A DNA stretch of 64,000 nt. Origin: Candidatus Flexifilum breve. Its GTDB lineage: Bacteria; Chloroflexota; Anaerolineae; Aggregatilineales; Phototrophicaceae. The notes under the pieces were generated by a model that had not been told where the DNA came from, searched no databases, and saw only the letters and a list, made by a program, of their open reading frames with translations. The DNA lies in assembly GCA_016717205.1 (NCBI GenBank), contig JADKGC010000001.1, positions 496,001 to 560,000 on the forward strand. The letters run 5' to 3'. The position numbers were made by a program, and so were the translations under genes. Positions 1-8,520 of this stretch are shown in pieces (position 1 is the stretch's first letter; the number at the start of each line of letters is the position of its first letter).

Positions 1-1
1 C

Positions 2-769
2 TGTCATGCCGGTGAGACGAGCGATCCGCAGGCTTACGCGGATAAGGCACTGGAGGTCGTCGCCGAAGGCTATACGGCGGTCAAGTTCGACGTCGATCAC
101 GCCGTCGAAGGCAAGCTCGACCCGTACAACTGGACAGTCGGCGCGCGCGAGATGAATCAAGTAATCAAGCTGATCGAGGGACTGCGCGCGGCGCTCGGCT
201 ATGCCACCGATCTCGCCATCGACTGTCACGGCCAATTCGATCTGCCGTCCGCGATCACGCTGGCGAAAGCGGTCGAACCGCTGCGCCTGTTGTGGCTCGA
301 AGAACCCGTGCCCGCCGAAAACCTCGACGCACTTGCGCAGGTGCGCCGCTCAAGCAGTACGGTGATCTGCACGGGTGAAAATCAATACACGCGCTTTGAA
401 TTTCTGGAAATGTTTGAGCGCAAAGCGACCGACGTGATCATGCCGGATCTGGCTAAGGCGGGCGGCATTGCCGAAGCCAAACGCATTGCCGATATCGCTG
501 ATGCGCACTATATTCCTATCGCACCGCACAATGTCTCGTCGCCGCTCGGCATGATGGCCGCCTGTCATGTCATGGCGTCCGTCCCGAATTTCCTCGTGCT
601 GGAGTTTCACGGACGGATGATTTCGTGGTGGAACGATCTGTGCGACGACGACCAGCCATTTATTGAGCAGGGCTTCATGCGCGTCTCCGACCGCCCCGGC
701 ATCGGCGTCGAACTCAACGCCAAGAATGCCAAGGCCCTGCTCTGGAACGACGATACTTACTTCGACTGA
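2..769 (+). CDS. Mandelate racemase/muconate lactonizing (enolase superfamily) protein, 5'-truncated
   Basis: The reading frame is open to the left edge, so the N-terminal capping domain is missing and 255 residues remain. Enolase-superfamily landmarks are visible in order: a Lys in AVKFD (about residue 28), metal ligands Asp in IDCHG (74), Glu in LEEP (101) and Glu in TGEN (126), and a His in APHN (176). The PDLAKAGG stretch and the DCHG motif resemble the galactonate/mannonate dehydratase branch, so a sugar-acid dehydratase is the likeliest role; that is family inference and the substrate cannot be read. The stop is 23 bases before the RraA-like gene, so the two are probably co-transcribed for sugar-acid or keto-acid breakdown. 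Confidence 0.88.
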   Translation, partial: CHAGETSDPQAYADKALEVVAEGYTAVKFDVDHAVEGKLDPYNWTVGAREMNQVIKLIEGLRAALGYATDLAIDCHGQFDLPSAITLAKAVEPLRLLWLEEPVPAENLDALAQVRRSSSTVICTGENQYTRFEFLEMFERKATDVIMPDLAKAGGIAEAKRIADIADAHYIPIAPHNVSSPLGMMAACHVMASVPNFLVLEFHGRMISWWNDLCDDDQPFIEQGFMRVSDRPGIGVELNAKNAKALLWNDDTYFD

Positions 770-792
770 TTGTGTGCTTGGAGAATTCTGTG

Positions 793-1494
793 ATGTCAGA
801 CCAACCTTCGGTGATTGAGCTGCAAGCGCGCTGGGATAAAATCCGCGTGGCCAACCTGTACGATACGCTGGATGCGATGGGTTACCCCAACCAGTGCCTC
901 GATCTGGGCATCCGGCCGCTGTTTCCTCAGCGGCACCTCGCCGGACAAGTGATCACCGTGCAGGGGAGCCCGTATGCCCCGCCGCTGCACGGCGCCGAGA
1001 CCGCCAATTGGACGGGGAACTACTTTGAGGCGCTGCGCGGGGCGCTGTATCCCGGCTGCGCGGTCGTGGTCGAGACGGGCGGCGAGCTGCACGCCGGCAA
1101 GTTCGGGGAAATGACCAGTTGGGCGCTCAAGCAAGGGGGCGCGCATGGCATCGTCATCGACTCGTTCATCCGCGACTACCTCGGATTGGAAGTCATCCCC
1201 GATTTTACGCCGTGCGTGCGCGGCACCTCGCCGATTGAGTCGAACAAGCGCTGGCGCATGACCGCCTTAAACGAGCCGATTGCTATGCCCGGCACACTGA
1301 CGGCGCGCGTGCGCGTCGCTCCCGGTGACTGGATCATCGGGGAAGCGGACGGCGTGATCGTGGTGCCCAAAGAGATCGCGATGGAAGCGCTCGTCAAGGT
1401 CGAAGATGTTGAACGGCGCGAACAAGGCATGCGCGAAGATTTCGCCCGCGGTGTCTCCTTCGATGAAGCCTTCAACAAGTGGGGACGCGCGTAA
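793..1494 (+). CDS. RraA-like / 4-hydroxy-4-methyl-2-oxoglutarate aldolase family protein
   Basis: The protein has 233 residues when started at the ATG at 793, which has GGAG nine bases upstream; a GTG at 772 is in frame but lacks a ribosome site. The core motif GGAHGIVIDSFIRD matches the GG...D..(I/R)RD substrate and metal region of RraA-fold HMG/CHA aldolases, although Ser replaces the usual Gly after the first Asp. In this family the enzymes cleave pyruvate from 4-hydroxy-2-oxo acids; true RraA, which inhibits RNase E, is shorter at about 160 residues. Following an enolase-superfamily dehydratase, a role in cleaving the keto acid made by that enzyme is reasonable but inferred. Confidence 0.85.
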   Translation: MSDQPSVIELQARWDKIRVANLYDTLDAMGYPNQCLDLGIRPLFPQRHLAGQVITVQGSPYAPPLHGAETANWTGNYFEALRGALYPGCAVVVETGGELHAGKFGEMTSWALKQGGAHGIVIDSFIRDYLGLEVIPDFTPCVRGTSPIESNKRWRMTALNEPIAMPGTLTARVRVAPGDWIIGEADGVIVVPKEIAMEALVKVEDVERREQGMREDFARGVSFDEAFNKWGRA

Positions 1495-1553
1495 GACGAT
1501 TGGTTTCTCAATCAGCGCCCCTCAGACAGGGGTAGGCTTTCAATTGTCGAGAC

Positions 1554-1599
1554 GAGGCAGGAGCGTAATTCCACCAATTGTGAAATACGCTCCTGCCTC
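1554..1599. terminator. Strong hairpin between the RraA-like gene and the EamA gene
   Basis: A perfect 14-bp inverted repeat (GAGGCAGGAGCGTA at 1554-1567 and its complement at 1586-1599) encloses an 18-base loop. It lies 60 bases after the RraA-like stop and 112 bases before the EamA start. No T-tract follows on the + strand, so it may be a processing or stabilising hairpin or a Rho-type end rather than a classic intrinsic terminator. A weaker CCCCT/AGGGG hairpin lies just upstream near 1518-1532. Confidence 0.6.
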
Positions 1600-1711
1600 A
1601 TTCCCACCCCGATTCACCCCCTCCTCTGCCGCGAATTCCACCTAAGGCGAAAGACAGTGCCGCCGCATCCCGCTAACGTGAGAGTCATCTCAGCGAGGAT
1701 GGAGGCACAGA

Positions 1712-2620
1712 ATGAACAAGTACGCCCGAATGGCCATTGGCATGAGCTTATTCGTCACCGTGTGGTACGGCCTGCAAGCCTGGTTTGTGCAGTCGGCAGT
1801 TCGAGCGTCCAGCCCGCTCGCCTTCAACGCGGAACGCTACCTGCTCGCCAGCCTCCTGTTGGGCGGCTTCTGCTTCATCAAGCGCATCCCGCTGACACGC
1901 CGCGCTATTCAGGGCGGCGCGCTGCTCGGCACAGTGTTCACGGTTGCGGTCGCGGCGGATACGCAGGGGATCGCGCTTGGTTCGGCGGGGCGCGTGGTCT
2001 TTCTCGGCAGTCTCTACGTCGCCTTCCTGCCGCTGTGTGCCCTCCTGTTCCGACGGCCAAACGTACGCGTTGCGGCTGTGATCGGTAGTCTGGTCGTCCT
2101 GCTGGGTGGAGGGCTGCTGCTCTACACGCCGGACGGCACCATTGCCAGTGATTTCTTCGGCGTCTTGCGCGCCCTCGCCTTTGGCGTCTATCTGCTGCTG
2201 CTGAGTCGCTACGCCCACGAAGACTGGCGCGTGATGAGTCTGGTCTCCGCCGTCGTGGTCGCGGGCTTATCGATTGGCCTCGCTGTGGTGACCGATCAGG
2301 CGCGCTTTTCGCTCTCCATCGATGTGCTGGCCCCGGTGATCCTCTCCGCGCTGATCGGGACAATCCTGTGTGCTGCCATCACCTTGTGGAGTGGCCGCTT
2401 TCTCAGCCCGGCGCTGATGGGCATGATCAGCTTTCTCGAATCGCCGTTCACGGTGATCTGGGGCATCATGCTCGGTCGCGAGGTGCTCTCCATCAATTCA
2501 CTGGCCGCGTTCGCCATCATTTCGCTCGGCGCGGTGCTCGTCCTCGGCGCCAACGCCATTCGAGTGCCTGCGCTGCGACTAACGACCCGCCCTACACGCA
2601 CCGTCGTCCCGCAAAGCTGA
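1712..2620 (+). CDS. EamA/DMT-superfamily membrane transporter
   Basis: This is a 302-residue, very hydrophobic protein with about ten membrane segments in two halves, the standard EamA (drug/metabolite transporter) length and layout. The second-half signature around FLSPALMGMISFLESPFTVIWG, read in part, with a following GREVLSINSL loop and ILGAxLVLGAN helix, is typical of the family. The start is fixed by a GGAGG about eight bases upstream of the ATG. Such proteins export amino acids or small metabolites in the inner membrane; the substrate is unknown. It faces the LuxR regulator gene tail to tail with only 15 bases between stops. Confidence 0.9.
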   Translation: MNKYARMAIGMSLFVTVWYGLQAWFVQSAVRASSPLAFNAERYLLASLLLGGFCFIKRIPLTRRAIQGGALLGTVFTVAVAADTQGIALGSAGRVVFLGSLYVAFLPLCALLFRRPNVRVAAVIGSLVVLLGGGLLLYTPDGTIASDFFGVLRALAFGVYLLLLSRYAHEDWRVMSLVSAVVVAGLSIGLAVVTDQARFSLSIDVLAPVILSALIGTILCAAITLWSGRFLSPALMGMISFLESPFTVIWGIMLGREVLSINSLAAFAIISLGAVLVLGANAIRVPALRLTTRPTRTVVPQS

Positions 2621-2635
2621 GCGCGCCCGCCGCCT

Positions 2636-5296
2636 CTAGACCAGACCGAGCTGCTGGGCGCGTAAAATCGCCTGCGCTCGGTTGAGCACCTCCAACTTGC
2701 CGTAGATGTGCGTCAGGTGCTTCTTGACAGTGCTCAGTTCGACCACCAGTTGATCCGCGATTTCACGGTTCGACAGACCAGTAGCGATATAGCGGATCAC
2801 TTCGAGCTCACGCTCGGAGAGCGGCTCGATCAACTGCTCATTGGCCTGCCGAATACGATCGGTGAGCACCGCACCGCCACTACCGCCATCCGCAGCGGTG
2901 AGCAGCGCAGCAGCTACCGATCCCATGTCCGCCCCCGCCGCCTGAACCGCAGCGCGGTCGAACACCTCCGCGCCCATGCGCCGCTCAAGCTGCGCTGGCA
3001 GACCGGTGAGGTCGAGCCAGCTCCCTAACCAACCGCCCGCCCCTTCGGCCAGACCTAACAAGGCTGCCGCCGTCTGATCATTTCCCATCGCGGCGGCGGC
3101 GCGCGCCCAAGCGGGCAGACACAGCCGCTGTGCCCCCCGCGCGCCAATGCGCACCGCATAACTCAACGAACGCACTCGCTGTGCCTGTAGTTCCGCGCCC
3201 GGGCGCTCGATCAGCGTGAAGCCCCAATCGAGGAAAAAGCGCACGGTATCATGCGTCGCCAGATCGACACTCTCGCTCAGCAATTCAAACGCGCCATCGA
3301 AATCACCGTCGAACCAGCGCAGCAGCCCACGAATGAGGTTCGTCCAGGCGATTCCCAACGGGTGATTCAGGTCAGCGGCAAGGCGCGCGCTCGCCTCGGT
3401 GAACAACCGTGCATCCTCAAAGCGCGCGTCGAGCAGCCCGTGCAGGCCTAACGTGATCTGCGCCATAAGGATGCTGGAACATTCACGCACTTTGCGGCTG
3501 AGTTCCAGTTGTTCGGTCGCCGCGGTGATGCTGGCGTCCGCCTGCCCAAGCAAAAGCAAGTCGATGCTGACGTTGTACAGCGAATAGCACGCACCAATCA
3601 GATCGCCGCGTCCCCGCCGCAGTTCCACTGCCCGTCGACCGAGCGTGAGACTCTGCTCCACGCCAGCACGACGCCCGGCGTGGCGCGCCTGAAAGTGCAG
3701 CACCCACGCCGCGTAGAATTCATCACGCAGGTGCGTGGCGAGCGCATATGCCTCGGCCAGCGCCTGCTCTGCGCGGTCGGGATCGCTCCCCGTCGCATCG
3801 CGCGCATCGCCGAGCAGTATCAGTCCGAGCACGCGGTCGACGCTCGCGGCGGGCAGCGCGACCAGTAGCGCTTCGAGTTCGTCGACGATCAGCGGGTTGA
3901 GCGGTGCCCCTTCGCGCCAGCGCCGCATCCAGCACAGCCGCACTTCGATTTGCGCGCGTAATGTGGTGCCAGCGCTGCCAGTCGAACGCCCTGCCAGCAC
4001 TGCCAGCGTCGGCGCGAAGATCGCTTCCAGCGCGGCGTAACGAGTGCGCATCATGCCATACCAGAACAGGCTGTCCAGCGCGCGCGCCACGGTGTCCAGT
4101 TCATCGTGTTCAACTGCCCACAGCCACGCCGCCCGCAGGTTTTCGAAGTCCGCCTCGATCCGGTCGAGCGCGTCAAGCTGCCCTTGCCCGGTGATCTGCG
4201 CGGTCAGCCCCGCCGCCAGATTGAGAAAATACTGGCTGTGCGCGGCGTACACGGCGTTCTCGTCATCGGCTTGACGCAGGCGTTCCAGCGCATACTGACG
4301 CAGCAGTTCATGCAATTCATAGCGCCCGGTCGAGACCAAGCGCTGCACCAGCGACTTATTAAAGAGGTTCATCAACATACGCAGGTCCGCGCCCGCGACC
4401 TGCTCGGCAGCATCGCGCGTGAAGCCATTCGCAAACACCGCCAACCGCAGCAGCCCGCGCTGCTCATTCGCTTCCAACAGCCGCCATGACGCGTCGAAGA
4501 CCGCGCGCATACTGCGCTGACGTTCAGGCACATCGCGCCAATCCGTCTGCAAGATATCGAGGTTCTTCTGCATCTCCTGCGCAATCTCGGCGGGCGACAG
4601 GAGCGGGAGCCAACTAGCCGCCAGCACAATGGCGAGCGGCATGCCCTGCGCCGACTGACAGATGCGCACGACAGCAGCTTGATCAGCCGGCGACAGCTCG
4701 AAGCTCGGCTGCACGCGGAGCGCGCTGTCCATGAACAGATGCACACAGCCGGAAGCGAATACATCCGTGCCGGGATCGTCGGCGGGCAGATCCATCCCAC
4801 CGAGCGGAAACAGGCTCTCCGCTGAGAGATTGAGCTTTTGCCGCGAGGTCACGAGCAGCTTGACGCCCGGCGCAGCGTCGACCAGCGTGCCGACGAACAT
4901 CGTCGCCTCGGCGAGGTACTCGGCATTCTCCACCACCACCAGCAGTGACCGCGACTTGATGAATTCCAACACCTGCTGCGCCGGCGGCAGATCGCCCGGC
5001 TGCGTCTGAAAGTCGAGCGTTTCCGCGATCAACAGCGCCAGCTCGTCGGCGGTCGTCGGCACAGACAGGGTGACGAGCGACACGCCATCGGCAAACAGCG
5101 CGCGGTGGCGCTGCGCGGCTTCCAGGGCAAGGCGCGTCTTGCCGATTCCACCCGCGCCCAAAATGGTGATCAGGCGGATGCGCGGCTGAGTCAAAAGCTC
5201 ATGCAGTTCTTCCAGTTCGGTCTGCCTGCCGACAAACGGTGTCGCCATGACGGGAAGTTGCTGAATGCGTCGTACCTGATTCGGTGAGCTGATCAT
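2636..5296 (-). CDS. LuxR-family transcriptional regulator with N-terminal AAA/NB-ARC-like ATPase
   Basis: The protein is about 886 residues from the ATG at 5296; a GTG at 5359 is also possible. The order is: PFVGRQTELEEL entry motif (about residues 20-31), P-loop GAGGIGKT (about 47-54), a Walker B-like RSLLVVVENAEYL near 120, a helical winged region, a long TPR-like helical middle, and a C-terminal LuxR/GerE helix-turn-helix with LSERELEVIRYIATGLSN and STVKKHLTHIYGKL. This is the LAL/MalT-like plan: an ATP-dependent, ligand-gated activator. No signal input is visible. It is divergent from the two small genes at 5.4-5.9 kb, which are plausible neighbours in regulation but not proven targets. 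Confidence 0.92.
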   Translation of the reverse strand: MISSPNQVRRIQQLPVMATPFVGRQTELEELHELLTQPRIRLITILGAGGIGKTRLALEAAQRHRALFADGVSLVTLSVPTTADELALLIAETLDFQTQPGDLPPAQQVLEFIKSRSLLVVVENAEYLAEATMFVGTLVDAAPGVKLLVTSRQKLNLSAESLFPLGGMDLPADDPGTDVFASGCVHLFMDSALRVQPSFELSPADQAAVVRICQSAQGMPLAIVLAASWLPLLSPAEIAQEMQKNLDILQTDWRDVPERQRSMRAVFDASWRLLEANEQRGLLRLAVFANGFTRDAAEQVAGADLRMLMNLFNKSLVQRLVSTGRYELHELLRQYALERLRQADDENAVYAAHSQYFLNLAAGLTAQITGQGQLDALDRIEADFENLRAAWLWAVEHDELDTVARALDSLFWYGMMRTRYAALEAIFAPTLAVLAGRSTGSAGTTLRAQIEVRLCWMRRWREGAPLNPLIVDELEALLVALPAASVDRVLGLILLGDARDATGSDPDRAEQALAEAYALATHLRDEFYAAWVLHFQARHAGRRAGVEQSLTLGRRAVELRRGRGDLIGACYSLYNVSIDLLLLGQADASITAATEQLELSRKVRECSSILMAQITLGLHGLLDARFEDARLFTEASARLAADLNHPLGIAWTNLIRGLLRWFDGDFDGAFELLSESVDLATHDTVRFFLDWGFTLIERPGAELQAQRVRSLSYAVRIGARGAQRLCLPAWARAAAAMGNDQTAAALLGLAEGAGGWLGSWLDLTGLPAQLERRMGAEVFDRAAVQAAGADMGSVAAALLTAADGGSGGAVLTDRIRQANEQLIEPLSERELEVIRYIATGLSNREIADQLVVELSTVKKHLTHIYGKLEVLNRAQAILRAQQLGLV

Positions 5297-5411
5297 GTTG
5301 AACTCTTCACCCCCTCCATCCCGTTTATTCCACCCTGGTAGGACGACTCCACGGGTCACACTCTGCTATGAATAAGACAACGTTGTGAGTACTGACGAAA
5401 GGAATTTGCTG

Positions 5412-5711
5412 ATGGCGCCGCAGTTTACCAAATCCCTGTTCCCGGTAAATCGTGTCACCGATCCAAGTATCGACTTCGTGAAAGCGCTGCAGGAAGACTC
5501 GAACATGGAAGTCGATTGGCTCTTCTGGGCGTCCAAGCTAACCTCCCGCGACGAGCAGTTGTATTGTCTGGAACGCGCGCTCTACATCCATCCGAACAGC
5601 CGCGAAGCCGCCGACGCCCTTCGTCAATTGAGTCAGACGACTCAATCGGCACACCGCCCGGCCCTGGTCGCGCGCCGTCGTTGGGTGACTTTCGGCAAGT
5701 CCGAAGCGTAG
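5412..5711 (+). CDS. Small TPR-like protein of unknown function
   Basis: This 99-residue protein starts at the ATG at 5412, preceded by AAAGGA at good spacing; an in-frame GTG at 5385 is less likely. The segment VDWLFWASKLTSRDEQLYCLERALYIHPNS, read in part, looks like a single tetratricopeptide-type helix pair: a Trp/Leu/Ala helix, then a CLERAL helix and a P-N turn. The C-terminus is basic (ARRRWV). I do not recognise a named family. It is divergent from the LuxR gene and 21 bases upstream of another small gene, with which it likely forms a transcript. Confidence 0.6.
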   Translation: MAPQFTKSLFPVNRVTDPSIDFVKALQEDSNMEVDWLFWASKLTSRDEQLYCLERALYIHPNSREAADALRQLSQTTQSAHRPALVARRRWVTFGKSEA

Positions 5712-5732
5712 TCTGAGAAAGGTATCCTGATC

Positions 5733-5951
5733 ATGAGCGATTACTTTATGTCGCATGAATACAAGCAGCGGATCAACGACCTGCAGCACCTGCGTGAGCA
5801 GATGCGTCAATCCGAAGGACTGACCGAACGCCGGCAACGCATCCAGTGGCGGCAAGTGCGCCCCGCGCGCCTTGTCAAGGCGATACAGATGATTCTGAAC
5901 GCCATCGCCCACAAGAAATCCTTCAGTACGGTGGCTGGTCGCCCCATCTAA
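5733..5951 (+). CDS. Hypothetical 72-residue charged protein ending inside a palindromic element
   Basis: The ATG at 5733 has GAAAGG about eleven bases upstream. The product is rich in Arg, Gln and Lys and predicted helical (HLREQMRQSEGLTERRQRIQW), with an amphipathic stretch ARLVKAIQMILNAI near the C-terminus. No family is recognised. The TAA stop at 5949-5951 lies within the left terminal repeat of the MITE-like element at 5948-6068. The present C-terminus could therefore be native, if the element landed in the stop codon, or created by the insertion. Confidence 0.5.
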   Translation: MSDYFMSHEYKQRINDLQHLREQMRQSEGLTERRQRIQWRQVRPARLVKAIQMILNAIAHKKSFSTVAGRPI

Positions 5952-6068
5952 AGTAGGTTCTCGAAAGAAATCCACGAACGGATGTAGGGGCGCACCTGCG
6001 TGTGCGCCCGAAACCGAGCAGACAAATAGATCTGCCGCTACATTAAAACTTTCGAAAGACCACTTTAG
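5948..6068. mobile_element. MITE-like nested palindromic element, copy 1 (121 bp)
   Basis: Imperfect terminal inverted repeats of 20 bases (CTAAAGTAGGTTCTCGAAAG on the left; complement of the right end CTAAAGTGGTCTTTCGAAAG) bound a 121-bp unit without coding capacity. Inside are two 26-base arms (5984-6009 and 6016-6041), separated by 6 bases, that are complementary to each other with mismatches. The left arm itself folds through GGGCGCAC/GTGCGCCC. The same plan and length recur at 41051-41171. A TA at each end fits a TA-targeting (IS630/Tc1-mariner-type) origin, but no transposase is in the window. Confidence 0.75.
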
Positions 6069-6069
6069 T

Positions 6070-6986
6070 TTATATTTGACTTCCGCATGCTTCCACTATA
6101 CAGCGAATTGGCGCTAGCGCCACGACTGCCGGGCGCTGGCGATTCTGCCCAATCTGTAGGTGGATCAGGCGCTTTCGAAGAACGTGTAAACCGAACACGC
6201 CCGTGATGAGTTTATCAAGCCTGCGGGGATTCTGAGTTGCTTCCCGAAGATGAAAGATGGCGGAATAGACAAAGAGAACAAACAAGGTGATCTGGGCGCT
6301 CCACCAGAAATTGCCATTCCACTGGCGCACGCCCGTTTCGGACAAAAAGCACATCTGAACCGCGCCAGCCAGAAAAGCGAGCCACTGACGACTAGACCGA
6401 CATCACGCCGTGCCGTGTGCCAGCGATACAGCACAACCAGCAGCGGAAACAGGATCGACAGGAAGAATAAGAGAATGAGTTAGGGGACTCCATAGCCAGT
6501 CAAATGGCCAACGACGCTGAAGGGCGCAACTGCAATACCGGCCTCCGCGTCACTAAATCCCAGCGCATATTGGGCGATCAGCAGTAGAACAGTCGGCACA
6601 ATCACAGCCGAGATGATGAGCTTTGTGTTGGCCATGACCGGACGTAGCAGACCATAGATGATGGGCAGAAGCACAACCTGAGCTGCTAAGACCACCAATA
6701 AACCGGCGGTTGTTCGGTCGCCAATGACCAGCGTGAGCGTGTTCACAATCACGTGATAAACAATGTGCGGGCCTTCCAACACCCCTTCTTCGACAATCCG
6801 CCGCGCGATACGCACATGACCGACAAAATCGCCATCCGGGGTGGAAAACTGAAGCCGCAGCATCCCCCCTTGGACGATGATGGCAAGCGCAATCAGAACA
6901 CCTAACCACACGTAATCGCGTCGATCCAGTTGGAATAATGCCGATACTTTAGAGATAAAGTGTGGGGTTGATAATTTCAACGTCAT
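6070..6986 (-). pseudogene. Decayed polytopic membrane protein (glycosyltransferase-associated type)
   Basis: The ATG at 6986 opens a 168-residue hydrophobic frame that ends at a TAA at 6480-6482, but the same frame continues past that stop with a clear membrane helix (LILLFFLSILFPLLVVLYRW). It then loses frame near 6353; one missing base restores a frame reading MCFLSETGVRQWNGNFWWSA and another helix, up to 6070. One in-frame stop plus one frameshift in otherwise continuous membrane protein argues for a true pseudogene rather than a single sequencing error. It is the last of three - strand membrane genes, 10 bases after the stop of the preceding one, and its 3' end abuts the MITE at 5948-6068. 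Confidence 0.7.
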
Positions 6987-6996
6987 GTAATTGCGC

Positions 6997-8520
6997 CTAA
7001 TTGATTCCTGTAACTACCAGCTCACCCAAGATAAGCTCCTCGCCCACCTTTTCACCCGTGTACACATTGAAAATCCCCAACCGCACAGCATACACACCCG
7101 CCGGAATCGTGGGGGGCAGCGAAAAACGAATGTGATGGTTGAGCATCACGCGCCGTGACCCGGTGTTCCCCGACTCAGCAAAAAACGGGTCGCTGATGTT
7201 CACCGAATTGGTGAGTGGATCGTTTTCGGGCGTGACGTGAACAAATGCGGCATAGGCGAGGACATCCGGTGTGATGTTCGCACCAAACTGGTAATCAATA
7301 CGCAGATCAACCGTTCCCGCGGGTGTGGTGCTCGTCGTCACCAGCTCATAACCGAGCACATGAACGAGTTCGCCAAACCCGATGTCGGTTACATTTGGTA
7401 AAGCGAGTCTACGTCCGATCCAGAAGTGCTCACCGACCTGACTGATGTACGGCATTTTAGAGACGGCATCGACGCGATTGCTGATCAAGTAATATGGTGA
7501 CGCCAATTCACGCACATCGAAAAACTCGACCGGCATGGACTGGGCTTGAAACCGGATGTCCGCTCCCATAGGACAAGCCACAACGGGCGCAAGATGCCAG
7601 ACGGTGAAATCGAACTGTACGACTTCATCATCGGGAATGCGGTTTTGCAGCCAACGCACCAATTCCCATTCCTCAGCCGTTGGCTGTGGGAGCTGAGTCG
7701 TCTGGTTTAGTGTGACTGCGCCTGCACACAGGCTGACTACCACCAGAGCGCTGATATACCAGCGCGACAGATGGCGGCGCCACCACAGAACCAATAGCAA
7801 ACCTACGAGGATGCACGCCGAGGTAACGCCCAGATCCCACCGCGCCGCCGCTGCCAGCCACAATTCCGGCGTTTGCAGCGCCGGGAAGACGACAATCCCG
7901 CCCAGCAGCAGAAAAAGAATCAGCCGCCAATGGGGTCGCGGCGGGAGCACCACCATCAAGACCGCTAACCACCAGAGCGGCGGCGCGATGAGCAGTAAGC
8001 TGAGAGCAGCCGCCGTCGACACCCCTTTGAGGGCGGCTCGCCGCCAACCCGAGCGAGTGCTTTCACCTAACCCATACGCCCATACGCTCAGCATCAAAAC
8101 CAGCGGTGCCGCATCATATGGTGTTATCCAGCGATCACTGGCGACCTGCCAGGGTGCTACCGCGGTGAACAAGCCCGCCGCCCACCACCAATTCGACCCT
8201 AAGCTGCGGCCCAGGCGCAGTATCAGGGCGACGGTCACGAGACCTGCCACGACGCCCGCAAGCCGCAGTCCAAGCCGATCTGCAAGCTGCGCTTCGGCGG
8301 AGAGGAGCGGTCTCGGCGGGGTTCGACCGGGTAAGGTCGTTAGGGCACCTTGCGGCGCAATGTTCCAGTTGTATAGTGAGGTGGTTTGCTCGGCAGCGAA
8401 CAGCCAATATTCTTCCGGCACAGTGAGACACACAGCGCTTAAGCCGTAAGTGACCGCATTCAGGCGTAGTAGGGCAGCCAGCAGCAGGATCGCCGCGCTC
8501 GTTAACATCGATCGGCGCAT
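6997..8520 (-). CDS. Multi-pass membrane protein with C-terminal extracytoplasmic domain (glycosyltransferase-like)
   Basis: This 507-residue protein has about eight or nine hydrophobic helices in the first 260 residues, starting with a signal-anchor, followed by a soluble domain of about 240 residues rich in beta-strand patterns (YELVTTSTTPAGTVDLRIDY; AGVYAVRLGIFNVYTGEKVG). Early residues PEEYWLFAAEQTTSLYNW sit in the first outside loop, where GT39/GT83-type lipid-linked-sugar transferases place their catalytic acids, but no certain catalytic pair can be named. Its ATG overlaps the stop of the upstream membrane transferase by one base (TGATG), indicating translational coupling. Confidence 0.65.
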   Translation of the reverse strand: MRRSMLTSAAILLLAALLRLNAVTYGLSAVCLTVPEEYWLFAAEQTTSLYNWNIAPQGALTTLPGRTPPRPLLSAEAQLADRLGLRLAGVVAGLVTVALILRLGRSLGSNWWWAAGLFTAVAPWQVASDRWITPYDAAPLVLMLSVWAYGLGESTRSGWRRAALKGVSTAAALSLLLIAPPLWWLAVLMVVLPPRPHWRLILFLLLGGIVVFPALQTPELWLAAAARWDLGVTSACILVGLLLVLWWRRHLSRWYISALVVVSLCAGAVTLNQTTQLPQPTAEEWELVRWLQNRIPDDEVVQFDFTVWHLAPVVACPMGADIRFQAQSMPVEFFDVRELASPYYLISNRVDAVSKMPYISQVGEHFWIGRRLALPNVTDIGFGELVHVLGYELVTTSTTPAGTVDLRIDYQFGANITPDVLAYAAFVHVTPENDPLTNSVNISDPFFAESGNTGSRRVMLNHHIRFSLPPTIPAGVYAVRLGIFNVYTGEKVGEELILGELVVTGIN

